Assembly (NCBI RefSeq): GCF_900155575.1
Contig: NZ_LT706966.1
Coordinates: 151,195 to 215,194, forward strand
Length of the DNA stretch: 64,000 bases
Direction of reading: 5' to 3'
Origin: Actinotignum timonense
GTDB taxonomy: Bacteria > Actinomycetota > Actinomycetes > Actinomycetales > Actinomycetaceae
Positions 1 to 8,182 of this stretch are shown piece by piece. Made by a program: the position numbers and the translations under genes. The notes below the pieces were generated by a model. That model made no database searches. It had not been told where the DNA came from and worked only from the letters and a program-made list of their open reading frames with translations. Each line of letters begins with the position of its first letter. The first letter of the stretch is position 1.

Positions 1-832
1 CGGTCGCCTCCTCGAGCAGCTCGCAGACCCGCGCCGCGAAACGCGGATGCGAATTCAGGCCGGTACCCACCGCGGTACCGCCCAGCGCCACCCGGTACAG
101 GCCCCGCACTGCTGCCCGCACCCCCGCGAGCGTGCCCTCCAGCTGCGCCGCCCAGGAACCCACCACCTGATCCCAGCGGATCGGGGTGGCATCCTGCAGA
201 TGGGTGCGCCCCACCATCACCACATCCGGGAACTGGCTCGCGCGAGCGCGGAACGTGGCCGCCAGGGCCTCCACCGCCGGGATGAGGTGGCGGTGCGCCT
301 GGCGAGCCACCGCCACATACATCGCGGTCGGGAAAGCATCATTCGAGGACTGGCCCTTATTAACGTGGTCATTGGGGTGCACCGGGCTTTTCCCACCGCG
401 CTGGCCGGTAGCGATCTCATTCGCGCGCGCGGCAATCACCTCATTGACGTTCATATTCGTTTGGGTGCCCGAACCGGTCTGGAACACCTTGAGCGGGAAT
501 TCCGCGTCGAGCACGCCTTCGGCTACCTCGCTGGCAGCGGCGGTGATAAGGGTGGCGAGCTGCGGATCAAGTACTCCGAGTTCGGCATTCGCGCGGGCGG
601 AAGCGCCTTTGAGTAGCCCAAAGGCGTGGATGAGGGGGCCGCCCCAGGTGTAGCGTTCCCCGCCGATGGGGAAATGCTGGAGCGAGCGAGCGGTCTGCGC
701 GCCCCAGTAGTGCGCGGCGGGCACCTCGACCGGGCCCATCGAATCCGTTTCCGTGCGGGTGAGCTGAGCTGCGGCGGCGGGCTGCGTTGCGGCGGCGGTG
801 CCGGCCGCGCCGGTGAGCTGATCCTTTGTCAT
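1..832 (-). CDS. fumC: Class II fumarate hydratase, N-terminal part (runs off the left edge)
   Basis: Fumarase interconverts fumarate and L-malate in the cytoplasmic TCA cycle. Reading leftward from ATG at 830-832, the frame stays open to position 1, giving about 277 residues. It carries the class II fumarase signatures [13 protein letters not shown] and [15 protein letters not shown]. The [13 protein letters not shown] form separates it from aspartase, which usually has GAGTSTNMN. A roughly 25-residue Ala/Thr-rich leader precedes the usual N-terminus ([20 protein letters not shown]), so translation could begin slightly later. The catalytic SS-loop and C-terminus lie outside the window. The gene is cut by the window edge, not broken. 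Confidence 0.93.
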   Translation of the reverse strand, partial: MTKDQLTGAAGTAAATQPAAAAQLTRTETDSMGPVEVPAAHYWGAQTARSLQHFPIGGERYTWGGPLIHAFGLLKGASARANAELGVLDPQLATLITAAASEVAEGVLDAEFPLKVFQTGSGTQTNMNVNEVIAARANEIATGQRGGKSPVHPNDHVNKGQSSNDAFPTAMYVAVARQAHRHLIPAVEALAATFRARASQFPDVVMVGRTHLQDATPIRWDQVVGSWAAQLEGTLAGVRAAVRGLYRVALGGTAVGTGLNSHPRFAARVCELLEEAT

Positions 833-1010
833 GATTCCAAGGGTAGCGCCTGCGCTACCCACGCACGCCCTGCGCCGTCTTGCCTACGCCACTGAAGTGG
901 CATCGCTCACGCTCGCGGTATTTGGCCAGGAAAGCCGGCCGCGGGCGGGCCGCGAAGATCTGCGCGCGCTATGTTTATTAGGTAAAGTCAGGCGCGGACG
1001 AAGGAGGGTC

Positions 1011-1841
1011 ATGGCTACGGAGCGACGACGCGGTTCTCGGGCACTTGATACTCCCGCGCGCGGCAAACGCGCCTCGGCGCCCGCGCCCTCTCCCACCACG
1101 GAAAAAGCAGCGCTCCGGGAAGAACGTGACCGGCTGCGCACCGAGTGCGAAAACCTGCGCGAAAAGTACAACAAGCTGCGCGGTGAGAACGACAAGCTGC
1201 GAGGCGAAAGCGCCGCGTTCCACCGCGAAGCAGAGGCGCTGCGCGCGGAAAATACCCAGCTGAATGCCGAAAATTCCCAGCTGCGCGGCGAGCATGAGGG
1301 CGCCCGCGCGGAGGCGGCCACTCTCCAGAGCCGCGTTGCCGAGCTGGAGGGCCTGGTGGCTGATTTGCGTCGTCGTGAAAAAGAATTGGAGGCGGGCGTG
1401 GTCTATGCCTCCGGCGTGGAGCAAAGCGCCGTGACCGCGCAGGCCCGCAGCGAGGACGCGATGCGGCGCGCGGCCCGCCTGGTTGCGCGCGTGCGCGGTT
1501 TAGAGCAGCAGCTGGAAGAAGAACGACGGCGCTACGCGGCCCTCGAAGCGGCGGGGCGGGCTCGGGAAGCGCGCCTGACCGTGGATTCGGCGCGCACGTC
1601 GGCCGCGCATGAGGAACGTTATACCAGCCAGATCAGCACCCTTGAGGTGCAGCTGCGCGAGGCGCGGGCCCAGCTGGCCGCCACCCGCACCCAGCTGGAG
1701 ACCAGCGAGAATGAGCTGGCCGAGGCGCAGGCGGAGCTGAGCGAGGCGCAATCCCACGCGCAAACCCAGCGCTACCTGAGCCTCGGAATGGGAGGACTCG
1801 CGGCAGCGCTGGGTATTGCTTTGCTCATTGTTCTTCTCTAA
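1011..1841 (+). CDS. Tail-anchored coiled-coil protein of unknown function
   Basis: A 276-residue protein. I chose ATG 1011 because AAGGAGG (1001-1007) sits just upstream; the open frame extends further 5' without a ribosome site. After a basic N-terminus of about 35 residues, residues 38-250 are almost continuous heptad-rich Glu/Arg/Leu/Ala sequence (repeats of the type LREENDKLRGE), predicting a long coiled coil. The last 18 residues (GGLAAALGIALLIVLL type) form one hydrophobic segment with no residues beyond it, so it should be a C-terminal membrane anchor with the coil in the cytoplasm. No enzymatic motif is visible. A role in envelope or division scaffolding is possible but only inferred. 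Confidence 0.8.
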   Translation: MATERRRGSRALDTPARGKRASAPAPSPTTEKAALREERDRLRTECENLREKYNKLRGENDKLRGESAAFHREAEALRAENTQLNAENSQLRGEHEGARAEAATLQSRVAELEGLVADLRRREKELEAGVVYASGVEQSAVTAQARSEDAMRRAARLVARVRGLEQQLEEERRRYAALEAAGRAREARLTVDSARTSAAHEERYTSQISTLEVQLREARAQLAATRTQLETSENELAEAQAELSEAQSHAQTQRYLSLGMGGLAAALGIALLIVLL

Positions 1842-1880
1842 TAAGACGGCACGTTCAGTACATTGACGTATCGCCTTATT
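1840..1880. terminator. Bidirectional terminator between convergent genes
   Basis: AATAAG (1840-1845) pairs with CTTATT (1875-1880), and inner CG/CG pairs extend the stem around a mismatch. It overlaps the stop codons of both the coiled-coil gene and the convergent nucleoside phosphorylase gene, so it can serve both strands. Confidence 0.5.
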
Positions 1881-2649
1881 CCAAGGAGGCCAGCACCTTC
1901 AGAGAAGTTTCCAGTGTGGCATCGATAGCTTTCGTAACAATCTCACGATCAGGTTCGTAGGAAGTCATATCCTCGTCCTCATCCTTGAGGGGATTACCAT
2001 CGATAGCCAAGATGGCTCCCGATTTAACCCGGTGAATTGAAGCCGTAATGAATAGCGCGGCGACCTCCATCTCGACTCCGATGGCCCCGGCATCACGCCA
2101 TTTTGGTTGGTCATTGCCCAGGATCGGACTCGGGTAGAAGTTAGCGCTGGTGATAACGACACCCGCATGCGTATTCAAATCGGATTCCTCCGCGGTGCGC
2201 ACGAGGCTACTCGTGACCTGGAGATCAGGAACCGCGGGATAATTCATGGGAACGACAAGTTCTGTGTAGCCATCACACCGCACAGCACCGGTAACAACAA
2301 GAAGGTCTCCGTCTACCACATCGCGCTGCACTCCACCCGCTGTACCAGCGCGGATGATGTATTTCGCGCCGCCTCGGCACAGCTCTTCAAAGCAGCACGC
2401 AGCACCAGCTGCACCAACGCCGTGCGAGGCAACCGTAATGCGTTTTCCTTCGTATTCCCCAACGTAGGAATGATATTCGCGATTCTTCGCGATGGGCTTC
2501 GCGTTGGCGAGAAGGCCGGCGGCTTTTGCTGCTCGATCTGGGTCACCAACCACCAAAACTCGATCAGCGAGTTCCGCTACCGGGATCTTCGTGAGCGCCA
2601 GCGTTTCATCCTGCCCCTGCCGGAGCGGGACGTATTCATTCTTAGTCAT
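1876..2649 (-). CDS. Nucleoside phosphorylase, PNP/UDP family (uridine or purine type)
   Basis: Cytoplasmic phosphorolysis of a nucleoside to base plus (deoxy)ribose-1-phosphate. The 257-residue protein matches the PNP_UDP_1 fold. VVGDPDRAAKAAGLL lies near residue 34, RAGTAGG (phosphate site) near 100, and GVEMEVAALF (sugar-binding Glu) near 190. The spacing resembles bacterial Udp/DeoD proteins, and I cannot tell uridine from purine preference by eye. The start ATG follows GGAGAAATAG. It is the last gene of the minus-strand salvage run, 19 nt downstream of mtnP, and would supply sugar-1-phosphates from imported nucleosides. Its base composition is lower in GC than the coiled-coil gene beside it. 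Confidence 0.88.
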   Translation of the reverse strand: MTKNEYVPLRQGQDETLALTKIPVAELADRVLVVGDPDRAAKAAGLLANAKPIAKNREYHSYVGEYEGKRITVASHGVGAAGAACCFEELCRGGAKYIIRAGTAGGVQRDVVDGDLLVVTGAVRCDGYTELVVPMNYPAVPDLQVTSSLVRTAEESDLNTHAGVVITSANFYPSPILGNDQPKWRDAGAIGVEMEVAALFITASIHRVKSGAILAIDGNPLKDEDEDMTSYEPDREIVTKAIDATLETSLKVLASLE

Positions 2650-2668
2650 CTATTTCTCCTTTGAAATC

Positions 2669-3451
2669 CTAAATATCTGATAGTGCATCGTGGCACGGGC
2701 AGGAAGGATCCACCTCCAAACGAGCCACCGTTTCAGCGAGTGCTTTTTTGATTCGGGGCTGGCCATCGGCCACGGTTCGCCACACCAGACCCGCCGTGAC
2801 CGGAGCGTCCTGGACTCCTTCGACACCGGCGTCGAGATCCGAAACAAACGAGAGATTACAGACGCACATCCCCAGTTCACGAGCCAAGGTTGTTTCCGGA
2901 TGCTGCGTCATCGAGATGACGGAAAACCCTAGTTTTTGGAACACCTGTGACTCTGCACGAGTGGAAAAGCGTGGGCCCTGGATGACTACTGCCGTTCCAC
3001 CGTCATGGTATTTCTCCTGCAAGCTATCCAGTGCCGCCACCGCCGCATCGTGCAGGCGGGGACAGTACGGATCCGCTACCGACACATGGACGACCTTCGG
3101 GCCTTCGTAAAATGTTTGATCCCGCCCCCAGGTTCGGTCAAAATACTGGTCAGTAATGACGAAGTCTCCCGGTGCGTAATCAGCACGCAGAGACCCCACG
3201 ACAGATGAGGTAACCAGCGTCGAAACACCAAGGTTATGCAGCGCTTTCAGGTTAGCTCGGTAGTTAATCATGTGGGGCGGAACCCCGTGATCCTTACCGT
3301 GCCTTGTCATGAAAGCGACTTCTTTTCCTCCGATTTCTCCAATCGATACTTCAGATGAAGGCCTTCCATATTCAGTATCGACAACAACATGTTCCGGGTC
3401 CTCTAGAAGTTCATAAAGTCCTGACCCGCCAATGATTCCCATCTGTGGCAT
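2669..3451 (-). CDS. mtnP: S-methyl-5'-thioadenosine phosphorylase (MTAP)
   Basis: Converts 5'-methylthioadenosine (and commonly 5'-deoxyadenosine) plus phosphate to adenine and 5-methylthioribose-1-phosphate. At 260 residues it is near the family norm. Diagnostic stretches are GIIGGSGLYE at residues 5-14, RHGKDHGVPPHMINYRANL near 50-68, SSVVGSL near 82, QGPRFSTRAES near 158 and SMTQHPETTLARE near 180. The family's usual substrate aspartate region reads SDLDAG here, so whether MTA or another 6-oxo/6-amino nucleoside is preferred needs an assay. It lies 6 nt after the SDR gene. Together with mtnA and the class II aldolase it supplies the first step of a methylthioribose/5-deoxyribose route. 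Confidence 0.87.
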   Translation of the reverse strand: MPQMGIIGGSGLYELLEDPEHVVVDTEYGRPSSEVSIGEIGGKEVAFMTRHGKDHGVPPHMINYRANLKALHNLGVSTLVTSSVVGSLRADYAPGDFVITDQYFDRTWGRDQTFYEGPKVVHVSVADPYCPRLHDAAVAALDSLQEKYHDGGTAVVIQGPRFSTRAESQVFQKLGFSVISMTQHPETTLARELGMCVCNLSFVSDLDAGVEGVQDAPVTAGLVWRTVADGQPRIKKALAETVARLEVDPSCPCHDALSDI

Positions 3452-3457
3452 TTCTTA

Positions 3458-4222
3458 TCACCATCCTGCTACTGCGGACATACCACCATCGACAACAAGG
3501 TCATGTCCGCTGATGAAACTGGCCGCCTCCGATGCAAGGAACACGCAAGCACGGCCAATGTCCTGCGTAGTCGCTGTTCTTTGCAGAGGAACACCCGCCA
3601 TCCAACTTTGATACCCGGCCGGCCAGCTTGTGGCTAAAGTACCGTCGCTATCGATGAGGCCAGGAGAAACAGAGTTCACTCGAATCCCGTATTTCCCACA
3701 TTCCAAAGCAAAATTACGAGTTAACATTTTGACGCCAGCTTTGGAGGCATCGTAATGCGCGTGATTCATTGCCGGAACAGATGCCTCAACCGAGGCTATG
3801 TTGATGATGGAGCCAGCTACATTTGCTTGCGCCATCTGGGATGCCATCTTTTTCGAGACAATGAACGTCCCGTTGAGATTGACATCAACCACTTGCTTCC
3901 ACTGCTCAACCGTCATTTCCTCGAGCGAGATTACAGGTTGAACACCCGCGTTATTGACAAGCACATCGACATTTCCGCATTCTTGCACCGCTGCTTCGAT
4001 CATTTCATCAACATCGGTTTCGGAACAGATATCTCCAACCACTTGGAATGCAGAGACGCCCACACCGCGTATTTCGTTTGCAAGTTCATCCGCTCTGGCG
4101 CTTTCGCGCAACGAATGCACGATTACCGAAGCCCCCGCCTGCGCAAAGACTCGGGCAATTCCAGAGCCGAGATTGCCATCGGCTCCCGTAATCAAAACGA
4201 CTTTATCTTTTAGCTCGTTCAT
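3458..4222 (-). CDS. Short-chain dehydrogenase/reductase (candidate aldehyde/alcohol oxidoreductase of the salvage pathway)
   Basis: A classical SDR of 254 residues. It has a Rossmann TGADGNLGSG (13-22), NNAG (90-93), catalytic Ser144 in NIAS, and Tyr157/Lys161 in YDASK, so all catalytic residues are present. The start codon overlaps the end of the aldolase gene by 4 nt, implying translational coupling. SDRs reduce or oxidise carbonyls with NAD(P)(H). Given the neighbouring aldolase, a plausible substrate is the aldehyde it releases ((methylthio)acetaldehyde or acetaldehyde), or a sugar intermediate. That assignment is inference from context, and the sequence alone only supports a generic SDR. 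Confidence 0.85.
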   Translation of the reverse strand: MNELKDKVVLITGADGNLGSGIARVFAQAGASVIVHSLRESARADELANEIRGVGVSAFQVVGDICSETDVDEMIEAAVQECGNVDVLVNNAGVQPVISLEEMTVEQWKQVVDVNLNGTFIVSKKMASQMAQANVAGSIINIASVEASVPAMNHAHYDASKAGVKMLTRNFALECGKYGIRVNSVSPGLIDSDGTLATSWPAGYQSWMAGVPLQRTATTQDIGRACVFLASEAASFISGHDLVVDGGMSAVAGW

Positions 4223-4839
4223 GCGTGAATCAGCTCCACTCCTTCGGGGAATGCGGTCTCTTTATCACCGAGCAACATCGCTCGGTAAGTGTTCTGAGCG
4301 GCCTGTTCTAATAGGGATGCACGCCTGAAAGCCATCTCAGGGTCTTCGCCAACCGTGCAGCAACCGTGGTGCGCAAGTATGGCACAATTGTGTTTTTCCA
4401 TCTGCCGCGCAGCCTCATCGGCGAGTTCGTCCGACCCGTTTGGATGATAGGGAACAACACCAACAGACTTCACGTACAAAGCATCATCGAGTGTAAAGAA
4501 CCGAATCTCGTAACCCAGAGCATTGAGCAGCACTGCCGTTTGGGGATGCAAATGGAAAATTGAATTCACATCCGAACGGGTTCGATAGATTCTGTCGTGG
4601 AGTTTCCACTCACTTGAGGGGCGAGAATCGAAAGGACCGGTTTGCCCAATTTTCATTCTCGCGAAAGATGCCGGGGTTAGCTCATCGAGCCAGGTACCCG
4701 ACTTGGTAATGAAATACTCATCGGAGCCAGGGGTACGCACCGAAATATTACCGCCGGAGCCTAGGACCAATCCCGAGGCTACCGCTGTATGTGCGTGCCG
4801 AATCAGGCTATCCACCAACTCCTCTGTCGTCTTGTACAA
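4219..4839 (-). CDS. Class II (zinc) aldolase, probable 5-methylthioribulose/5-deoxyribulose-1-phosphate aldolase
   Basis: A 206-residue AraD/FucA-type aldolase. Metal ligands are visible as His96 and His98 in HLHP and His157/158 in AHHG; Glu77 is the likely catalytic acid, and GGN (29-31) belongs to the phosphate loop. The family cleaves ketose-1-phosphates to DHAP plus an aldehyde. Between mtnP and mtnA, the obvious substrate is 5-methylthioribulose-1-phosphate or 5-deoxyribulose-1-phosphate, the aldolase step of the known DHAP shunt. L-fuculose- or L-rhamnulose-1-phosphate would be alternatives, but no such sugar genes are nearby. The start is TTG at 4837-4839, supported by GGAGG five bases upstream; the start lies in a TTGTACAA palindrome. 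Confidence 0.85.
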   Translation of the reverse strand: MYKTTEELVDSLIRHAHTAVASGLVLGSGGNISVRTPGSDEYFITKSGTWLDELTPASFARMKIGQTGPFDSRPSSEWKLHDRIYRTRSDVNSIFHLHPQTAVLLNALGYEIRFFTLDDALYVKSVGVVPYHPNGSDELADEAARQMEKHNCAILAHHGCCTVGEDPEMAFRRASLLEQAAQNTYRAMLLGDKETAFPEGVELIHA

Positions 4840-4857
4840 TTTTCCTCCATGTATTTG

Positions 4858-5631
4858 TCAACTTCTCACCCGCATCATCGAGAACTGAAAACGTCCCTCG
4901 CGGAAATACGTCTTAGCGAACAAAATCGGTAAATGGTCTCTATCGAAATGCAACTGGTACAGCCCTAAGAAGGACTCATCGCGGGCTTCGTGTTGCATCC
5001 CGAAATCACTTCCCACAACCGCGTGTAGATCGGTCGAGGCGTATTTGATCGAGTGGCCTACAAGATCGCATAGCGCAAAAATCGAGCCGTGTATCGACTG
5101 CACATCGAATTCAGGGGGGAAGATTCCGGCGCGAATGACTTCGAACGATACAGATACCATCGCTTTATTTGCTTCCACTTCACGACGAGTTTCGATAACT
5201 GGTTCGTTATCCTCAAGACGCAGCAACTTTATTTCTGTTTCTGTTGCCGCACGGAGACGTTTTTCGGTATATCGAATCGTTGGATCCATCCCCGCCGCTG
5301 CGATTGTCTGAGTCATCGATGTTAACTCTGAGAGATTAGAAGCCATCACCGCCTGTACGTCAGTAACAAATGTTCCCGAGCCTCGGCGACGAATAACCAA
5401 ACCCTGAGCGGCCAACTCCTGTAATGCTGACCTCAAGGTATTTCGAGATACCCCAAGTTCCGCCGCAAGCACCGGCTCAGAGTCCAACGCCTCTCCCGGT
5501 TCCCACTCACCCGCATGGATTCTCTTCCTTAAAACCGATGCCACTTCGGCGGCCGCACCGACATTGGGTGCGCGTGTGACCACTGGAGTTACCGGATTAT
5601 CAGAATGCGGATACATAGGGCTCAGAGTCAT
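4858..5631 (-). CDS. GntR/HutC-family transcriptional regulator with UTRA effector domain
   Basis: A 257-residue regulator. The winged-helix domain spans about residues 22-92 (VLRKRIHAGEWEPGEALDSE, then the recognition helix SRNTLRSALQEL and wing GLVIRRRGSGTFV). A C-terminal UTRA-like ligand domain follows (PVIETRREVEANKAMVSVS). HutC-type proteins are usually local repressors released by a pathway metabolite. Lying inside the salvage run, it is the natural candidate to bind the inverted and direct repeats in the mtnA/small-membrane-protein intergenic region. Its ATG overlaps the upstream cupin stop region (ATGATATGA), so the two are probably coupled. The effector is unknown; a phosphorylated methylthio- or deoxypentose is a guess. 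Confidence 0.87.
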   Translation of the reverse strand: MTLSPMYPHSDNPVTPVVTRAPNVGAAAEVASVLRKRIHAGEWEPGEALDSEPVLAAELGVSRNTLRSALQELAAQGLVIRRRGSGTFVTDVQAVMASNLSELTSMTQTIAAAGMDPTIRYTEKRLRAATETEIKLLRLEDNEPVIETRREVEANKAMVSVSFEVIRAGIFPPEFDVQSIHGSIFALCDLVGHSIKYASTDLHAVVGSDFGMQHEARDESFLGLYQLHFDRDHLPILFAKTYFREGRFQFSMMRVRS

Positions 5632-5632
5632 A

Positions 5633-6082
5633 TCATTTCCCTTCGTCGTGCTGTTGCATTGACTTTATCCCATAGGCATCCTGCATCTCCTTACTTGCTA
5701 TTTCGAACCCTTCCCAGGAAAAACCTGGGGCCATTGTTGTGCCCAGAAGAGTCCACTCTCCTAAAGACATCGACCCTTGCCATACACCGGCTTTCACCAC
5801 GTGCTGAGGCCGCTGCCCCGCTCTCAAATCGTTTCCGAGTATTGTTTCGCGGCGTTCCCCGCTTTCATCTATCTCGACCAGAAGCAACGGTGCTCCGGCG
5901 TACCAGTGGTACACTTCGGGGCCACTCAACCTGTGGAGTTCGGACCACTGATCTCCACCCACGAGGTAGTAGATTGCGGTGGAATGCTCATCGACATAGG
6001 TTTGTCGATGCAGTCCGCCTTCCTGGTCAAGCTCGGAAAGATCTAGCAGCTGTGCAATTTCCTCACGCGTCAATGGGTTCAC
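5633..6082 (-). CDS. Cupin of the DUF985 (cupin_5) type
   Basis: A 149-residue single-domain protein with the cupin_5 pattern: GGLHRQTYVDE near residue 22, STAIYYLV, then WSELHRLSGPEVYHWYAGAPL, and a C-terminal GTTMAPGFSWEGFEI. Family members bind small sugar- or nucleotide-like ligands, and their reaction is generally undefined. It is not an acireductone dioxygenase: the MtnD metal pattern is absent, so it does not complete the classical methionine salvage pathway. The 3' end of the upstream permease gene overlaps its 5' end by 20 nt, placing it firmly in the salvage operon. It may be a sugar epimerase/mutarotase-like accessory or a ligand sensor (inference). Confidence 0.75.
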   Translation of the reverse strand: MNPLTREEIAQLLDLSELDQEGGLHRQTYVDEHSTAIYYLVGGDQWSELHRLSGPEVYHWYAGAPLLLVEIDESGERRETILGNDLRAGQRPQHVVKAGVWQGSMSLGEWTLLGTTMAPGFSWEGFEIASKEMQDAYGIKSMQQHDEGK

Positions 6083-6983
6083 GTTTCGTCTCCTCCTTCT
6101 TTTTCTTGACGAAATTCACGGTCGTCAGCAACAGTGCGAGCAGAGTAACGACGTAGGGGGCGGCGTCGGTCACTTGGGTTGGAATACCGATTCCCTGCGC
6201 TCGGAAGCCGAGAGCTTCGGCCGTACCGAAGAGGGCCGCGGCTCCAAGAACTCCAATTGGGTGAGAACGTGCGAGCATGACTGCAACAACGGCAATCCAT
6301 CCGCGCCCGGCGGACATCTCTTCAGAGAATTGCACAACGTTCCCCAACGCCAGTTGGGCACCACCTAGGCCGCACAGAAGACCCGAAATAATAACAGCTG
6401 CGTACTTGTAGGAAACAGGATTGACACCAAGGGTTTGTGCCGCGAGAGGCTTCTCTCCAACCCCGCGAAGCCGCAACCCGAGTGGCGTACGGAAGATAAC
6501 AATCCATGCGACGAAAACAAGTACGAATGCGAGGTAGCCCAATACCGTTTGGCTGAATAGCGCCTTGCCAATCCACGGAATGTCACTGAGCAAGGGGATC
6601 GAGTAGGTTTTCAATCCCACAATCCGCGGATCCACGAATGTACCCGACGTATGGAAAAGCCCCACCAAGAGGAAGGAGGTGACACCCGTTGCCAGAATAT
6701 TCATAGCGACGCCGATAACAATTGGTTCCGCCCCGCGGTTGACACTTCCATAGGCCAGGATCAATGTAAAGATTCCCGCAGCAAACATGCCTCCCAGCGC
6801 ACCCAGGAGAGCACTGCCGGTGTAATACGAGGTGGCCACCGCGAAGAAGCAGCCGATCAGGAGTTGTCCCTCAAGCGCAATATTGAATATGCCTGCTTTA
6901 TCGCAGATCAAACCCCCAAGCGCAGCAAATAGAATTGGGATAAGAGCTCGAACAATAGAGTCGATGAGTGCAGCATCAAACAT
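6063..6983 (-). CDS. Nucleoside ABC transporter permease 2 (NupQ/YufQ type)
   Basis: A 306-residue BPD_transp_2 family permease with about 8-9 hydrophobic segments. Near the N-terminus it has the family's typical FAALGGLICDKAGIFNIALEGQ region, where NIALEGQ matches the conserved EG loop. It forms the membrane channel with the adjacent permease and shares its boundary (start 6983 touches the stop of the neighbour). The C-terminus ends in a basic KKKKEE tail. BMP-type ABC systems with this gene order import purine/pyrimidine nucleosides, so with MTA phosphorylase downstream the cargo probably includes methylthioadenosine or deoxyadenosine (inference). Confidence 0.88.
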   Translation of the reverse strand: MFDAALIDSIVRALIPILFAALGGLICDKAGIFNIALEGQLLIGCFFAVATSYYTGSALLGALGGMFAAGIFTLILAYGSVNRGAEPIVIGVAMNILATGVTSFLLVGLFHTSGTFVDPRIVGLKTYSIPLLSDIPWIGKALFSQTVLGYLAFVLVFVAWIVIFRTPLGLRLRGVGEKPLAAQTLGVNPVSYKYAAVIISGLLCGLGGAQLALGNVVQFSEEMSAGRGWIAVVAVMLARSHPIGVLGAAALFGTAEALGFRAQGIGIPTQVTDAAPYVVTLLALLLTTVNFVKKKKEETKREPIDA

Positions 6984-8182
6984 TATTTCTCGCCCCCTTC
7001 AGCAAAGGCGTGGTTTTCGGCCTGAGGTTGTGATGACGATGCGTTATCTGTCGTTTCGCCACTAGGATCTGCTTTCTGCTTCTTCTTGAAGGACGGAAGT
7101 GCAACCCTGAAGACGATCAAAACGATAACGACGCCCTGAATTACGGCAGCAATCTGGGGAGACATTCCCAAGCCTCGGCTCATTGAACCGGCGCCCGCCA
7201 TAATGGCTCCGAAGAACAGACCTGCGATGAGAACTGCATACGGACGGTACAGAGCTAGGAGTGCCACCATCAGCCCGGTCCATGCGTACCCGGAAGATAA
7301 CAAAGCTCCGTCAATGAGGCGTGTTTCAGGAGCTCCGATCGTGAGCATCACGCCAACTAGCCCCGCTATTCCACCAGACAGAGCCATGACTTGGAGGCTC
7401 AGTTTCCGTTCGCTCCCACCGCCGTAGCGAATGAAAGTGGGATTCTTCCCGTTGAGCCCGGATTCATATCCAAAGATCGTGTTCCGGTTGACGTAAGCCA
7501 TTCCGATCACAACGAGCAGAATGATAACGAATGACCAGTTCACAGAATTACCTATAGTGGAAATGAAATTACCGCGTCCCAGGCTTTCCGATATTGACTT
7601 GCCAAGCCCTGACCTCAAGGGAAGAAGCATGGGGATTTGAACGTCAAGAGATATCTGTTCCGAGGCAACCATCTGCGATGACTGGTCTTTCAACGGGTAT
7701 CGGATCATCCACGATGCAAAGAAACGTGCTGGATATGAAAGTAGAAGCGATGTGATGAGAATCGGCACTCCGGGCCAGAACTGGAGAATACCAGAGAGCA
7801 ACGCCCAGAGCATTCCGCCAATAATTCCACCGACAATCGCACATACCATCACGAGTAGGCCAGGACCTGGCATGTACAGTGCCACGATGCCACCCACTAG
7901 CCCGCCCATGATCATTTGGCCTTCAGTACCGATATTGAGAATTCCAGACCGGAAAGCAACCGCCGTAGCCATTGCCATTCCGATCAGAGGAATCGCTCGC
8001 TGTATCGCATTGGTGACGCCGGCAGAGGTAAGGATTGAGCCTTCTGCCATTGTTGTGTAGGCATCGGTGGGGGAATATCCCGCAGCAGCGATAAATATCG
8101 CGCCAATGATAAACGCGGCAAGGATTGACAGGGGAATCGGCCCCGCCAACCAGCGCAAAACAGCGTTCATTTTAGTCTTCAT
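6983..8182 (-). CDS. Nucleoside ABC transporter permease 1 (NupP/YufP type)
   Basis: A 399-residue permease with an N-terminal membrane helix, a periplasm-facing loop and a core of about 8 membrane segments. The conserved stretch NIGTEGQMIMGGLVGG near residue 85 parallels NIALEGQ in the partner permease. A charged, Ser/Gln-rich 45-residue C-terminal tail follows the last helix. The start ATG lies 11 nt inside the end of the ATPase gene, so the two are translationally coupled. It acts with the ATPase, the second permease and the lipoprotein as an importer in the cytoplasmic membrane. Confidence 0.88.
   Translation of the reverse strand: MKTKMNAVLRWLAGPIPLSILAAFIIGAIFIAAAGYSPTDAYTTMAEGSILTSAGVTNAIQRAIPLIGMAMATAVAFRSGILNIGTEGQMIMGGLVGGIVALYMPGPGLLVMVCAIVGGIIGGMLWALLSGILQFWPGVPILITSLLLSYPARFFASWMIRYPLKDQSSQMVASEQISLDVQIPMLLPLRSGLGKSISESLGRGNFISTIGNSVNWSFVIILLVVIGMAYVNRNTIFGYESGLNGKNPTFIRYGGGSERKLSLQVMALSGGIAGLVGVMLTIGAPETRLIDGALLSSGYAWTGLMVALLALYRPYAVLIAGLFFGAIMAGAGSMSRGLGMSPQIAAVIQGVVIVLIVFRVALPSFKKKQKADPSGETTDNASSSQPQAENHAFAEGGEK

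Noticed and set aside
1..832. Fumarase considered as a truncated pseudogene, or as aspartase
   Set aside because: It is cut only by the window edge, and the [13 protein letters not shown] form is the fumarase version of the motif.
5633..6082. Cupin considered as acireductone dioxygenase (MtnD)
   Set aside because: Sequence follows the DUF985/cupin_5 pattern and lacks the MtnD metal-binding pattern, so it does not indicate the classical methionine salvage pathway.
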